DNA of 64,000 nt from Lelliottia jeotgali (GCA_002271215.1 CP018628.1:806001-870000), one strand, 5' to 3'. Positions 1 through 8,651 are shown, counted from the first letter of the stretch. A program made the numbers and translations. The notes: generated by a model from the sequence alone, not told the origin.

Positions 1-993
1 GCTCCTGCTGCAAAAGCAGCGGCACCGGCGGCGAAATCCGAAGGCAAATCTGAGTTTGCTGAAAACGACGCGTACGTTCACGCCACTCCGCTGATTCGTC
101 GCCTGGCGCGCGAATTCGGTGTGAATCTGGCGAAAGTGAAAGGGACTGGCCGTAAAGGTCGTATCCTGCGCGAAGACGTTCAGACTTACGTGAAAGAAGC
201 GGTGAAACGCGCTGAAGCGGCACCTGCTGCTGCCACCGGCGGCGGTATTCCGGGCATGCTGCCTTGGCCGAAAGTGGACTTCAGCAAGTTTGGTGAAATC
301 GAAGAAGTGGAACTGGGTCGTATCCAGAAAATCTCTGGTGCTAACCTGAGCCGTAACTGGGTGATGATCCCGCACGTTACGCACTTCGACAAAACCGATA
401 TCACCGATCTGGAAGCGTTCCGTAAACAGCAGAACGCCGAAGCTGAAAAACGTAAACTGGACGTGAAATTCACCCCAGTGGTCTTCATCATGAAAGCCGT
501 TGCGGCAGCGCTTGAGCAGATGCCACGTTTCAACAGCTCTCTGTCTGAAGATGCACAACGTCTGACGCTGAAAAAATACATCAACATCGGTGTTGCGGTT
601 GATACGCCAAATGGTCTGGTTGTTCCGGTCTTCAAAGACGTGAACAAGAAGAGCATTACTGAGCTGTCCCGTGAACTGACAGTGATCTCCAAGAAAGCGC
701 GTGATGGTAAGCTGACAGCCGGCGAAATGCAGGGCGGTTGCTTCACTATCTCCAGCATCGGCGGCCTGGGTACCACCCACTTCGCACCGATTGTTAACGC
801 GCCGGAAGTGGCGATCCTCGGTGTGTCTAAGTCCGCGATGGAACCGGTGTGGAATGGTAAAGAGTTTGTGCCGCGTCTGATGATGCCAATCTCTCTCTCC
901 TTCGACCACCGCGTGATCGACGGTGCTGATGGTGCTCGCTTCATTACCATCATCAACAACACCCTGAGCGATATTCGCCGCCTGGTGATGTAA
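1..993 (+). CDS. aceF: Dihydrolipoamide acetyltransferase, E2 of pyruvate dehydrogenase (5' truncated by window)
   Basis: E2 core subunit of pyruvate dehydrogenase, which transfers the acetyl group from lipoyl to coenzyme A. The reading frame is open from base 1, so only the C-terminal 330 residues are present. It begins in an Ala/Pro/Lys-rich linker, followed by the peripheral subunit-binding domain ([15 protein letters not shown] through the GRILREDV segment), a second Ala/Pro linker, and the catalytic domain ending in the family active-site motif [15 protein letters not shown] (His and Asp catalytic). The lipoyl domains lie upstream of the window. lpd follows, so this is the distal end of the aceEF operon. 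A strong intrinsic terminator follows the stop codon. Confidence 0.97.
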   Translation, partial: APAAKAAAPAAKSEGKSEFAENDAYVHATPLIRRLAREFGVNLAKVKGTGRKGRILREDVQTYVKEAVKRAEAAPAAATGGGIPGMLPWPKVDFSKFGEIEEVELGRIQKISGANLSRNWVMIPHVTHFDKTDITDLEAFRKQQNAEAEKRKLDVKFTPVVFIMKAVAAALEQMPRFNSSLSEDAQRLTLKKYINIGVAVDTPNGLVVPVFKDVNKKSITELSRELTVISKKARDGKLTAGEMQGGCFTISSIGGLGTTHFAPIVNAPEVAILGVSKSAMEPVWNGKEFVPRLMMPISLSFDHRVIDGADGARFITIINNTLSDIRRLVM

Positions 994-1000
994 TCGCAAA

Positions 1001-1025
1001 AGCCGGCCAGTCGGCCGGCTTTTTG
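1001..1025 (+). terminator. Intrinsic terminator after aceF
   Basis: Eight-base-pair perfect stem AGCCGGCC/GGCCGGCT with a 4-nt loop, preceded by A residues and followed by a T tract. It lies 7 bases after the aceF stop and separates aceF from lpd, which has its own promoter. Confidence 0.9.
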
Positions 1026-1090
1026 TCTTGTAATCTCATGATAATTGTGAGGTTATGGGTAAAGACAAGAATTCATGAGCCGTTTGTTGT

Positions 1091-1118
1091 TTCAAAATTG
1101 TTAACAATTTTGTAAAAT
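1091..1118 (+). promoter_or_regulatory. Probable lpd promoter
   Basis: A TAAAAT -10 element (1113-1118) lies 75 bases before the lpd start with a weak TTCAAA -35 at 1091-1096 (16-bp spacer). The AT-rich dyad TTGTTAACAA overlaps the spacer; GTTAA-type sequences are compatible with ArcA control, which is known for lpd in E. coli. The promoter position is inferred from motif matches only. Confidence 0.55.
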
Positions 1119-1192
1119 ACGGGCGGATAGAACGTCCCGGTGGATGAAGGGCGACAAGTACCTGGACCGCCGGAAATCAATAAGAGGTCATG

Positions 1193-2617
1193 ATGAGTAC
1201 TGAAATCAAAACTCAGGTCGTGGTACTTGGGGCAGGTCCTGCAGGTTACTCTGCTGCCTTCCGTTGCGCTGATTTAGGTCTGGAAACCGTTATCGTAGAA
1301 CGTTACAGCACCCTCGGTGGTGTTTGTCTGAACGTCGGCTGTATCCCTTCTAAAGCACTGCTGCACGTAGCAAAAGTTATCGAAGAAGCCAAAGCACTGG
1401 CTGACCACGGTATCGTCTTCGGCGAGCCGAAAACCGATATCGACAAGATTCGTACCTGGAAAGAAAAAGTGATCACTCAGCTGACCGGCGGTCTGGCTGG
1501 CATGGCCAAAGGCCGTAAAGTGAAAGTGGTCAACGGTCTGGGTAAATTCACCGGGGCAAACACCCTGGAAGTGGAAGGCGAAAACGGCAAAACCGTGATC
1601 AACTTCGACAATGCGATCATCGCGGCGGGCTCCCGTCCGATCGAACTGCCGTTCATTCCGCATGAAGATCCACGCGTATGGGATTCCACCGACGCTCTGG
1701 AACTGAAAACCGTTCCAAAACGCCTGCTGGTTATGGGTGGCGGTATCATCGGTCTGGAAATGGGTACCGTATACCACGCGCTGGGTTCAGAGATTGACGT
1801 GGTTGAAATGTTCGACCAGGTTATCCCGGCTGCCGATAAAGACATCGTTAAAGTCTTCACCAAACGCATCAGCAAGAAATTCAACCTGATGCTGGAAACC
1901 AAAGTGACTGCCGTTGAAGCGAAAGAAGACGGTATCTACGTTTCCATGGAAGGCAAAAAAGCCCCTGCTGAAGCGCAGCGTTACGACGCAGTGCTGGTGG
2001 CTATCGGTCGTGTACCGAACGGCAAAAACCTGGATGCAGGCGCGGCTGGCGTTGAAGTTGACGACCGTGGCTTTATCCGTGTCGACAAACAGCTGCGCAC
2101 CAACGTGCCGCACATCTTTGCTATCGGCGATATCGTCGGTCAGCCAATGCTGGCGCACAAAGGTGTTCACGAAGGCCACGTTGCCGCTGAAGTCATCGCG
2201 GGCATGAAGCACTACTTCGACCCGAAAGTGATCCCATCGATCGCCTACACCGAGCCAGAAGTTGCCTGGGTGGGTCTGACCGAGAAAGAAGCGAAAGAAA
2301 AAGGCATCAGCTACGAAACCGCCACCTTCCCGTGGGCTGCTTCTGGCCGTGCGATCGCTTCCGATTGCGCCGATGGCGTGACTAAACTGATCTTCGACAA
2401 AGAAACTCACCGTGTCATCGGTGGTGCGATTGTCGGCACCAACGGCGGCGAGCTGCTGGGTGAGATCGGTCTGGCTATCGAAATGGGCTGCGACGCTGAA
2501 GACATCGCGCTGACCATCCACGCGCACCCGACTCTGCATGAGTCAGTGGGCCTGGCGGCAGAGATCTTCGAAGGTAGCATCACCGACCTGCCGAACGCGA
2601 AAGCCAAGAAGAAGTAA
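1193..2617 (+). CDS. lpd: Dihydrolipoamide dehydrogenase (E3)
   Basis: FAD-dependent E3 subunit shared by pyruvate and 2-oxoglutarate dehydrogenases and the glycine cleavage system; it reoxidises dihydrolipoamide with NAD+. The N-terminal FAD site GAGPAGYSAAF and the redox disulfide in GGVCLNVGCIPSK (Cys45 and Cys50) are present, then the NAD site VMGGGIIGLEMG, and the C-terminal catalytic His motif HAHPTLHES. Length is 474 residues, as in E. coli. There are two adjacent ATGs; the second (1193) is chosen because AGAGG lies 5 bases upstream and it gives the family N-terminus MSTEIK. Transcribed from its own promoter after the aceF terminator. Confidence 0.97.
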   Translation: MSTEIKTQVVVLGAGPAGYSAAFRCADLGLETVIVERYSTLGGVCLNVGCIPSKALLHVAKVIEEAKALADHGIVFGEPKTDIDKIRTWKEKVITQLTGGLAGMAKGRKVKVVNGLGKFTGANTLEVEGENGKTVINFDNAIIAAGSRPIELPFIPHEDPRVWDSTDALELKTVPKRLLVMGGGIIGLEMGTVYHALGSEIDVVEMFDQVIPAADKDIVKVFTKRISKKFNLMLETKVTAVEAKEDGIYVSMEGKKAPAEAQRYDAVLVAIGRVPNGKNLDAGAAGVEVDDRGFIRVDKQLRTNVPHIFAIGDIVGQPMLAHKGVHEGHVAAEVIAGMKHYFDPKVIPSIAYTEPEVAWVGLTEKEAKEKGISYETATFPWAASGRAIASDCADGVTKLIFDKETHRVIGGAIVGTNGGELLGEIGLAIEMGCDAEDIALTIHAHPTLHESVGLAAEIFEGSITDLPNAKAKKK

Positions 2618-2631
2618 TCTTCTGAATGTGA

Positions 2632-2658
2632 AAAAGCCGCTCAACTGAGCGGCTTTTT
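2632..2658. terminator. Bidirectional terminator between lpd and the DUF2950 gene
   Basis: Stem AAAAGCCGCTCA/TGAGCGGCTTTT with A residues on one side and T residues on the other. It can end the rightward lpd transcript and the leftward DUF2950 transcript, whose stop codon begins at 2661. Confidence 0.88.
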
Positions 2659-3453
2659 TTATGGCGCTACGGCCTGCCACCCTTTATCCGGATGATAAGT
2701 CTTTATCTCCTGCGCTTTCTTCTGCGACTCGCTGCCCAGATCCGTCTGATACACCTGATCTTCACCGTTCACCATAAAACTCATCACTCCGGTCTGGCCA
2801 TAGCTGACGGGCCAGGCGATCATCGCAAAGCCATTATTGCTGTCCGGAAGAATACGGAATTGATAGCCGTGATATCCGGTTCCTGGCACCTGCGGGCTGA
2901 ATGCCGGACCAAGTGGACTCGGTGCTTCACCGGGTACTGCAGGCCAGTACAAGCCATCTTTTTTCCCTTCTGAGCTGATCACTTTTTTCGCGTACTGATG
3001 ATTGAGCGCGAAATAGCTTTCCTGAGCATCGACATAGGCGTGAAGGGCTTCAATGGCGGCGAGTTCGTTGCGACCGATTTCACGCGTCAGGATTTCCTCT
3101 GAAGCTTTTTGCATATCAAACTGCCAGCCGGAGGCGCGTTTCATCGCCGGAATGGGCAGTTGCCAGTCGCTGTCGCCCACGTTCAGATGCGCAATATCAC
3201 CTTCGACCACCGTACGATGGCTCACTTTCCAGTCTCGCAGGAAACGGTCAACGGCATCGGGATCGACACCTTCTGGTGGCAGAAAATCACGCCAGTCATC
3301 ACCGAGCAGATTTTTCATCTCGCCTTCGTTTTGCGCGTTGATCGCCTTGGCCAGTGCGCTGGTTGCCTCATCTGGGTTAGTGAAGCTCTGCTGTGCGAGA
3401 GTGAACGTCGAGACCATCAACAGCATCATCCCACTGAGTAATTTCTTTTTCAT
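2659..3453 (-). CDS. DUF2950 family exported protein
   Basis: A 264-residue protein of unknown function resembling the DUF2950 family. It begins MKKKLLSGMMLLMVSTFTLAQ, a Sec signal peptide with likely cleavage after TLA, so it should be periplasmic. The longer in-frame opening upstream overlaps yacH and is not used: the chosen ATG has AAGGA 7 bases upstream. The C-terminal half carries a segment (PQVPGTGYHGYQFRIL, then FAMIAWPVSYGQTGVMSF) that I associate with the family. The gene starts 10 bases after the yacH stop, so the two are probably co-transcribed and act together in the envelope. Function not established. Confidence 0.85.
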   Translation of the reverse strand: MKKKLLSGMMLLMVSTFTLAQQSFTNPDEATSALAKAINAQNEGEMKNLLGDDWRDFLPPEGVDPDAVDRFLRDWKVSHRTVVEGDIAHLNVGDSDWQLPIPAMKRASGWQFDMQKASEEILTREIGRNELAAIEALHAYVDAQESYFALNHQYAKKVISSEGKKDGLYWPAVPGEAPSPLGPAFSPQVPGTGYHGYQFRILPDSNNGFAMIAWPVSYGQTGVMSFMVNGEDQVYQTDLGSESQKKAQEIKTYHPDKGWQAVAP

Positions 3454-3463
3454 GTTGTTGTCC

Positions 3464-5023
3464 TTAGCGATGACGGAATTCACGATGTTCACTACGGCCC
3501 GCAGGCATTTGCCGTGGCTGCTGACGGTTCTGGTTGTGCGATGCGAGCTGGCGACTCTGATTGCCACGCTGCTGCTGTGCCTGCCAGTTTGCTGACCGGC
3601 TATCGTTCCCGCTCAAGGCATTGGCTCGGGGTTGCGTATTTCGCTGCTGGCTGGTTTGCGCAGCCGGCCTGTTTTGTCGTTGCGTCTGCGTTTGGCGATT
3701 TTCGCGCTGCGCTTTGTTATTCGCCCTTTGCGCGGTCTGCGGTTTGCTGTTGTCGTAACCACGGTAATTATTGCGCTGGGAAATCTGCTTCAGCTGATTG
3801 TTGGCCGCCTGACGCTGAGCGTCTTTCGTTGCCGGACGCTGGGTTTGCGAAAGGTTTTTCCCGGTGGATTGCTGAACCTGAGCCAGTGCCGCCTGGCGCT
3901 GACTGTCGCGGTTAACCGGTTTTTGTTGAGTCGTACTCAGTCCCGTTGCGCTGTTTGTCGAATGGAAACGATTGTTCAACTGATGAGTCGGGTAAGGAAC
4001 GCCTTCGCGGTAAGCAGGATTATGCTGCCAGGTACGGTTATTTTCGTTCAGCCGCTGCCCGCTGATTTTATTGAAATTATCCACGTTGATATTGATGTTG
4101 TTATCGCCGTTACGGTTATAGCCGCCGTTGTGGTGGTCGTAATCATCGTGGTCATGGTGATGATAATCGTCGTCATCGTCCCAGTCGATATTACTGAAAA
4201 TGGCGTAGGTCGTTGCGACGCCGAGGCTAAAGCCCAGGCCTTTTACCAGGCTATCGGTAAATTGCTCGCCCGGAGAAGGGGGCAGATAAACCGGCGGATA
4301 GCTGGTACTTGGCCAGGTGCCGTAAACCGTGTTGGGGTTGTACGTTGGGACGTAAACCACCTGCGGATCGGCGGATTCTATCTTGATTACCGTTGGGCTG
4401 GTTGTCGTTGTGACAGTCGTTGAGCCCGATGTGGTGCTGTTTGCGGGAGCCGCTTTCTTCACACTCGTCACCGTTTGCTGCGGTGTCGATTGCAGTGCGC
4501 CCGTTTGTTGGGCAAGCAGGCGCAAACGCTGGACGGAATCCATCACATCTTTCGGTTGTGCGAGGAAGGCATCGCCGAGACTTTGTATCCACGGCGGGTT
4601 TTCACCCATCAGCGACATCAGTTGAGGGAAAGCGACCAGCGATTTTACGCTAGGGTCCCACGGCTGATTACTCACCGCCTGAATCGCCGCATCGCCCTGC
4701 ATTTTGGGGTTATCTTTCGACCACTGCGCCGCCTGAATAACGTTGGCCGGATAGGTCGAGGCCATCAGGATTTGCGACAGTAGGGCATCAGGATAGAGCG
4801 CAACAGGCGCCGTCAACTGATCGATTTGCGCGGCGGTATAGGTCGGTGCGACAACCGGTGCGGGGGGAGGGCTTACGGCCTGAGGAGCGGCGGGAGTTGC
4901 CGTTACCGAAGGTGTTGAAACCGTTTCAGGCGCTCGACTCTTCACATACATAACACCGGATGCGGCTAACAGCCCGGCACTGCACAGCAGGACCAGAAGG
5001 TGTGGCTTAAAGGGCAACTTCAT
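3464..5023 (-). CDS. yacH: DUF3300 domain protein YacH
   Basis: A 519-residue protein of the YacH/DUF3300 family, function unknown. A hydrophobic signal anchor (about residues 8-28, LLVLLCSAGLLAASGVMYV) is followed by a Pro/Ala/Val linker and the conserved DUF3300 domain (about residues 60-170, with LTAPVALYPDALLSQIL). Next comes a YVPTYNPNTVYGTW motif, then a striking Asp/His-rich stretch near residues 275-300 that could bind metal, and a long Gln/Asn/Arg-rich C-terminal tail of low complexity. E. coli YacH is longer; tail length differs between species. Start ATG has GGAG 7 bases upstream. First gene of a leftward pair with the DUF2950 gene. Confidence 0.85.
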   Translation of the reverse strand: MKLPFKPHLLVLLCSAGLLAASGVMYVKSRAPETVSTPSVTATPAAPQAVSPPPAPVVAPTYTAAQIDQLTAPVALYPDALLSQILMASTYPANVIQAAQWSKDNPKMQGDAAIQAVSNQPWDPSVKSLVAFPQLMSLMGENPPWIQSLGDAFLAQPKDVMDSVQRLRLLAQQTGALQSTPQQTVTSVKKAAPANSTTSGSTTVTTTTSPTVIKIESADPQVVYVPTYNPNTVYGTWPSTSYPPVYLPPSPGEQFTDSLVKGLGFSLGVATTYAIFSNIDWDDDDDYHHHDHDDYDHHNGGYNRNGDNNININVDNFNKISGQRLNENNRTWQHNPAYREGVPYPTHQLNNRFHSTNSATGLSTTQQKPVNRDSQRQAALAQVQQSTGKNLSQTQRPATKDAQRQAANNQLKQISQRNNYRGYDNSKPQTAQRANNKAQRENRQTQTQRQNRPAAQTSQQRNTQPRANALSGNDSRSANWQAQQQRGNQSRQLASHNQNRQQPRQMPAGRSEHREFRHR

Positions 5024-5198
5024 AGTGTGACTCCAGCGTAAGCAGTGTCGATGGGCATTCTTGTTGCCGCGAGTATATTCACCCGTGGTTTGCCGTTTTG
5101 ACGTTTCTTGGGAAACGGCGGAAGTGTCCGGATAAAGAGTGTGAGCATTTATGACACAAATTATATCCGATGGAGGAAAAGACGTCGGAGATTCAGAA

Positions 5199-5218
5199 GG
5201 CCGCCCTTGTGAGCGGCC
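5199..5218 (-). terminator. Possible terminator of the small peptide transcript
   Basis: GGCCGC/GCGGCC inverted repeat with an 8-nt loop just after the 39-codon gene, followed on the minus strand by only a short TTCT. A moderate hairpin with a poor U tract, so termination is uncertain. Confidence 0.45.
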
Positions 5219-5223
5219 AGTAG

Positions 5224-5343
5224 CTAGTTGCCGAGATTGACCACCAACAGCACCGTGATGTCAGAAATATTCCAGCCACCATGCAGCGCCGTCAGCAGTA
5301 AACCGGTCACAACGATCAGCGCATAAACATATCGCCTCTCCAT
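5224..5343 (-). CDS. Small hydrophobic membrane peptide, candidate TimP-like type I toxin
   Basis: A 39-codon ORF with a good ribosome-binding site (AAGGAA, 8 bases before ATG). The peptide starts MERRYVYALIVVTGLLL: a short positively charged N-terminus, then a hydrophobic run to about residue 20, HGGWNISD, and a second apolar tail. This fits a signal-peptide-like or single-span inner-membrane peptide. The transcript leader carries sequence complementary to a divergent small RNA at 5623-5704. Layout, size and location match my recollection of the Salmonella TimP toxin with its antisense RNA TimR. I did not have the TimP sequence to compare, so no symbol is assigned; toxicity is inference. Confidence 0.62.
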   Translation of the reverse strand: MERRYVYALIVVTGLLLTALHGGWNISDITVLLVVNLGN

Positions 5344-5407
5344 TGCGTGCGTTCCTTTGCAGGGCTACGCGGATTCCTTCTTCACCGGGAAAGGCAGAAC
5401 CAGGCAA

Positions 5408-5470
5408 GTTGATGATTGCCACGTAGGTTACGGAACTGCTCCCGGGCCCGGTGACTGGTTGCTACACCAG
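5408..5470 (-). promoter_or_regulatory. sRNA target region in the leader of the small peptide mRNA
   Basis: On the minus strand this leader segment contains a hairpin CUGGU-GUAGCA-ACCAG (5470-5455) and, downstream, the 13-nt sequence GGCAAUCAUCAAC (5420-5408), 65 to 77 bases before the peptide start. Both are exactly complementary to the divergent RNA: the hairpin loop GUAGCA to its loop UGCUAC, and the 13-mer to its 5' end. GCCCGGTG is a third shared block. The site is far from the ribosome-binding site, as in tisB, where the RNA blocks a ribosome standby site. Confidence 0.6.
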
Positions 5471-5586
5471 CGAAGCAGGCCTGAGTGGACATTAGCGTAT
5501 TAATTATTGTGAAAGAAGCTGTGAAATGGCATTACTTTGATTTTCAACTGAAAGCGGAAGAGGCTACGCAAAAAGAAAAACAGAAC

Positions 5587-5615
5587 TTGCACCGCACCGA
5601 ATGAAAGAGCAAAAT
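5587..5615 (+). promoter_or_regulatory. Promoter of the candidate antitoxin RNA
   Basis: TTGCAC (5587-5592), 17-bp spacer, CAAAAT (5610-5615). The predicted transcription start, 7-8 bases downstream, coincides with the G of GTTGATGATTGCC at 5623, which is the sequence repeated in the target leader. Confidence 0.55.
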
Positions 5616-5622
5616 TCGCTGT

Positions 5623-5704
5623 GTTGATGATTGCCGCACAACCTGCCAGCCCGGTGTGCTACCACCGCAAGGCAACAACTAAACCGCTGAAAGGCGGTTT
5701 TTTT
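5623..5704 (+). ncRNA. Candidate antisense small RNA (TimR-like antitoxin)
   Basis: About 82 nt, defined by a promoter at 5587-5615 and an intrinsic terminator at 5681-5704 (AAACCGC/GCGGTTT with seven T residues from the stem end). The 5' end GTTGATGATTGCC (5623-5635) is a perfect copy of plus-strand bases 5408-5420, so the RNA can pair over 13 bp with the leader of the minus-strand peptide mRNA. A second hairpin, CGGTG-TGCTAC-CACCG (5652-5667), exposes a loop complementary to the loop of a target hairpin, allowing a kissing contact. The RNA is encoded in trans-like divergent fashion and does not overlap the peptide gene. Expression is not shown by sequence. Confidence 0.62.
5681..5704 (+). 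terminator. Intrinsic terminator of the small RNA
   Basis: Seven-base-pair stem AAACCGC/GCGGTTT with loop TGAAAG and a run of T residues to 5704. There is no upstream protein gene on this strand for over 3 kb, so the terminator must serve a separate transcript. Confidence 0.85.
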
Positions 5705-5788
5705 GTACCCGAAAAATGACACTTTCTTCTCGCTACACCATCCTTAACGATTCAGCAAATTATTCAATGTTGCTTTTTTGTAAACGGA

Positions 5789-5817
5789 TTAACACTGTGC
5801 AGAAATCCTGCTATGCT
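5789..5817 (+). promoter_or_regulatory. acnB promoter
   Basis: TTAACA (5789-5794), exactly 17-bp spacer, TATGCT (5812-5817) preceded by TGC, an extended -10. The predicted start near 5824 gives an acnB leader of about 220 nt. Confidence 0.65.
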
Positions 5818-5897
5818 GCCCGACGCGGTATCGGGCATTTACCCTACAAACTGCTGTCTCACAGGAGCGTGAAGAGAACGCCCAGTACACGAAAGCT

Positions 5898-5996
5898 TTC
5901 AAGTTGCATCAAGGCGGCAAGGGAGTGAATCTCCGGGAGCTTACATGAGTATGTGACCGGGGTGAGCGAGCGTAGCCAACGCAGAGGCAAATTGAA
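5898..5996 (+). ncRNA. Structured multi-hairpin leader element of acnB
   Basis: The acnB leader can fold into a multi-branch junction. A closing helix pairs TTCAAGTTGC (5898-5907) with GCAAATTGAA (5987-5996), 9 of 10 paired. Inside are three small hairpins: GGAG/CTCC (5922-5934), ACAT/ATGT (5943-5954) and GCGT/ACGC (5970-5982). The 3' strand of the closing helix ends at a purine-rich GAAGG about 45 bases before the start. I have the impression that the GAGCGAGCGYAGCCAACGC block recurs in other enterobacterial leaders but cannot verify it. Ligand and function unknown. Confidence 0.45.
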
Positions 5997-6044
5997 GGAT
6001 GAAGTGTATGCCGCACTATGACAATGAGAGCGAGGAGAACCGTC

Positions 6045-8642
6045 GTGCTAGAAGAATACCGTAAGCACGTAGCAGAACGTGCCGCCGAGGGAATTGTACC
6101 GAAACCCTTAGATGCAACCCAGATGGCCGGCCTCGTCGAGCTGCTGAAGAATCCGCCTGCGGGCGAAGAAGAATTCCTGTTAGATCTGTTGATCAACCGC
6201 GTTCCGCCTGGCGTTGATGAAGCCGCGTATGTAAAAGCCGGATTCCTTGCTGCCGTTGCCAAAGGCGAAGCCACCTCCCCACTGGTCACTCCTGAAAAAG
6301 CGATTGAACTGCTCGGCACGATGCAGGGCGGCTACAATATCCACCCGCTAATTGATGCCCTGGAAAGCGAAAAGCTGGCACCGATTGCCGCTAAAGCCCT
6401 GTCTCAGACGCTGCTGATGTTTGATAACTTCTACGATGTGGAAGAGAAAGCAAAAGCGGGCAACCCTCATGCGAAGCAGGTGATGCAATCCTGGGCGGAT
6501 GCCGAATGGTTCCTGAACCGCCCGGCACTGGCCGAAAAAATCACTGTCACCGTCTTTAAAGTGACCGGTGAAACCAACACCGATGACCTGTCTCCGGCCC
6601 CGGATGCCTGGTCTCGCCCGGATATCCCACTGCACGCTTTGGCGATGCTGAAAAACGCCCGCGAAGGCATTAATCCAGATCAGCCGGGTGTTGTAGGCCC
6701 AATCAAACAGATCGAAGAATTAAATAAGAAAGGTTTCCCGCTGGCTTACGTCGGTGATGTTGTCGGTACCGGTTCTTCGCGCAAATCCGCAACCAACTCC
6801 GTGCTGTGGTTCATGGGCGATGATATCCCTCATGTGCCGAACAAGCGCGGCGGTGGCCTGTGTCTTGGCGGTAAAATCGCACCTATCTTCTTCAACACTA
6901 TGGAAGACGCCGGCGCGCTGCCGATCGAAGTCGATGTGAATGACCTGAACATGGGCGACGTGATTGATGTTTACCCGTTCAAAGGTGAAGTGCGCAACCA
7001 CGAAACCAACGAACTGCTGGCCAGCTTCGAACTGAAAACTGATGTGTTGATCGATGAAGTGCGTGCCGGTGGCCGTATTCCACTGATCATCGGTCGTGGT
7101 CTGACAACCAAAGCGCGTGAAGCGCTGGGTCTGCCGCACAGCGATGTGTTCCGTCAGGCGAAAGATGTTGCCGAGAGCAATCGCGGCTTCTCCCTGGCAC
7201 AGAAAATGGTAGGTCGCGCTTGCGGCGTAGCCGGTGTGCGTCCGGGTGCGTACTGCGAACCAAAAATGACCTCCGTCGGTTCTCAGGACACCACCGGTCC
7301 AATGACCCGTGATGAGCTGAAAGATCTGGCGTGTCTCGGCTTCTCGTCTGACCTGGTGATGCAGTCCTTCTGCCACACGGCGGCCTATCCGAAGCCAGTT
7401 GACGTGACCACTCACCACACCCTGCCAGACTTCATCATGAACCGTGGCGGCGTGTCCCTGCGTCCGGGCGATGGCGTTATCCACTCCTGGCTGAACCGTA
7501 TGCTGCTGCCGGATACCGTCGGTACCGGTGGTGACTCCCATACCCGTTTCCCGATCGGTATCTCCTTCCCGGCGGGTTCTGGCCTGGTGGCGTTTGCCGC
7601 TGCGACAGGCGTCATGCCGCTGGACATGCCGGAATCCGTTCTGGTGCGCTTCAAAGGCAAAATGCAGCCGGGCATTACGCTGCGCGATCTGGTGCACGCG
7701 ATCCCGCTGTACGCGATCAAGCAGGGTCTGCTGACCGTTGAGAAGAAAGGGAAGATCAACATCTTCTCTGGCCGTATTCTGGAGATCGAAGGTCTGCCGG
7801 ATCTGAAAGTCGAGCAGGCGTTTGAGCTGACCGATGCCTCCGCTGAGCGTTCTGCTGCGGGCTGTACCATTAAGCTCAATCAGGAGCCGATCGTTGAGTA
7901 TCTCAGCTCTAACATCGTGCTGCTGAAGTGGATGATCGCAGAAGGTTACGGCGATCGTCGTACGCTGGAGCGTCGTGTTCAGGGGATGGAAAAATGGCTG
8001 GCGGAACCTAATCTGCTCGAAGCAGATGCTGACGCAGAATATGCGGCAGTGATCGACATCGATCTGGCGGATATCAAAGAGCCAATCCTGTGTGCGCCGA
8101 ACGATCCTGACGATGCACGTCTGCTTTCTGATGTGCAGGGCGATAAGATTGACGAAGTGTTCATCGGCTCCTGTATGACCAACATCGGTCACTTCCGCGC
8201 GGCAGGTAAGCTGCTGGATGCGCATAAAGGCCAGCTGCCAACTCGTCTTTGGGTCGCTCCGCCAACGCGTATGGATGCGGCACAGCTGACGGAAGAAGGC
8301 TACTACAGCGTGTTTGGTAAGAGCGGTGCGCGTATCGAAATCCCTGGCTGTTCTCTGTGTATGGGTAACCAGGCGCGTGTGGCAGACGGTTCAACGGTGG
8401 TTTCCACCTCGACCCGTAACTTCCCGAACCGTTTAGGGACCGGCGCGAACGTCTATCTGGCGTCTGCGGAACTGGCGGCTGTTGCGGCGCTGATCGGCAA
8501 ACTGCCGACGCCGGAAGAGTATCAGACCTATGTGGCTCAGGTTGATAAGACAGCGGTAGATACCTATCGCTATCTGAACTTCGATAAACTTTCTCAGTAC
8601 ACCGAGAAAGCGGACGGCGTGATCTTCCAGACTGCTGTATAA
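6045..8642 (+). CDS. acnB: Bifunctional aconitate hydratase 2 / 2-methylisocitrate dehydratase
   Basis: The main TCA-cycle aconitase: citrate to isocitrate via cis-aconitate; it also acts on 2-methyl-cis-aconitate and, as apo-protein, binds mRNA in E. coli. The 865 residues match E. coli AcnB in length. Order: N-terminal HEAT-like domain, swivel domain ([16 protein letters not shown]), and the iron-sulfur catalytic region. The cluster cysteines are in [10 protein letters not shown] and CSLCMGNQ. The start is GTG at 6045, giving the family N-terminus (M)[15 protein letters not shown] lies just upstream, while in-frame upstream ATGs lack this. Preceded by a long structured leader and followed by a terminator, so probably monocistronic. 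Confidence 0.96.
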   Translation: MLEEYRKHVAERAAEGIVPKPLDATQMAGLVELLKNPPAGEEEFLLDLLINRVPPGVDEAAYVKAGFLAAVAKGEATSPLVTPEKAIELLGTMQGGYNIHPLIDALESEKLAPIAAKALSQTLLMFDNFYDVEEKAKAGNPHAKQVMQSWADAEWFLNRPALAEKITVTVFKVTGETNTDDLSPAPDAWSRPDIPLHALAMLKNAREGINPDQPGVVGPIKQIEELNKKGFPLAYVGDVVGTGSSRKSATNSVLWFMGDDIPHVPNKRGGGLCLGGKIAPIFFNTMEDAGALPIEVDVNDLNMGDVIDVYPFKGEVRNHETNELLASFELKTDVLIDEVRAGGRIPLIIGRGLTTKAREALGLPHSDVFRQAKDVAESNRGFSLAQKMVGRACGVAGVRPGAYCEPKMTSVGSQDTTGPMTRDELKDLACLGFSSDLVMQSFCHTAAYPKPVDVTTHHTLPDFIMNRGGVSLRPGDGVIHSWLNRMLLPDTVGTGGDSHTRFPIGISFPAGSGLVAFAAATGVMPLDMPESVLVRFKGKMQPGITLRDLVHAIPLYAIKQGLLTVEKKGKINIFSGRILEIEGLPDLKVEQAFELTDASAERSAAGCTIKLNQEPIVEYLSSNIVLLKWMIAEGYGDRRTLERRVQGMEKWLAEPNLLEADADAEYAAVIDIDLADIKEPILCAPNDPDDARLLSDVQGDKIDEVFIGSCMTNIGHFRAAGKLLDAHKGQLPTRLWVAPPTRMDAAQLTEEGYYSVFGKSGARIEIPGCSLCMGNQARVADGSTVVSTSTRNFPNRLGTGANVYLASAELAAVAALIGKLPTPEEYQTYVAQVDKTAVDTYRYLNFDKLSQYTEKADGVIFQTAV

Positions 8643-8651
8643 CTGTTTTCT

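Noticed and set aside
6008..6064. An 18-codon ORF in the acnB leader overlapping the acnB start in another frame.
   Set aside because: GAAGG lies at a usable distance, but the peptide is charged and featureless and no conservation can be judged here; not listed as a gene.
6720..8225. A 501-codon minus-strand frame inside acnB.
   Set aside because: Fully antisense to acnB, no ribosome-binding site, His/Arg/Gln-rich composition typical of reverse-complement frames.
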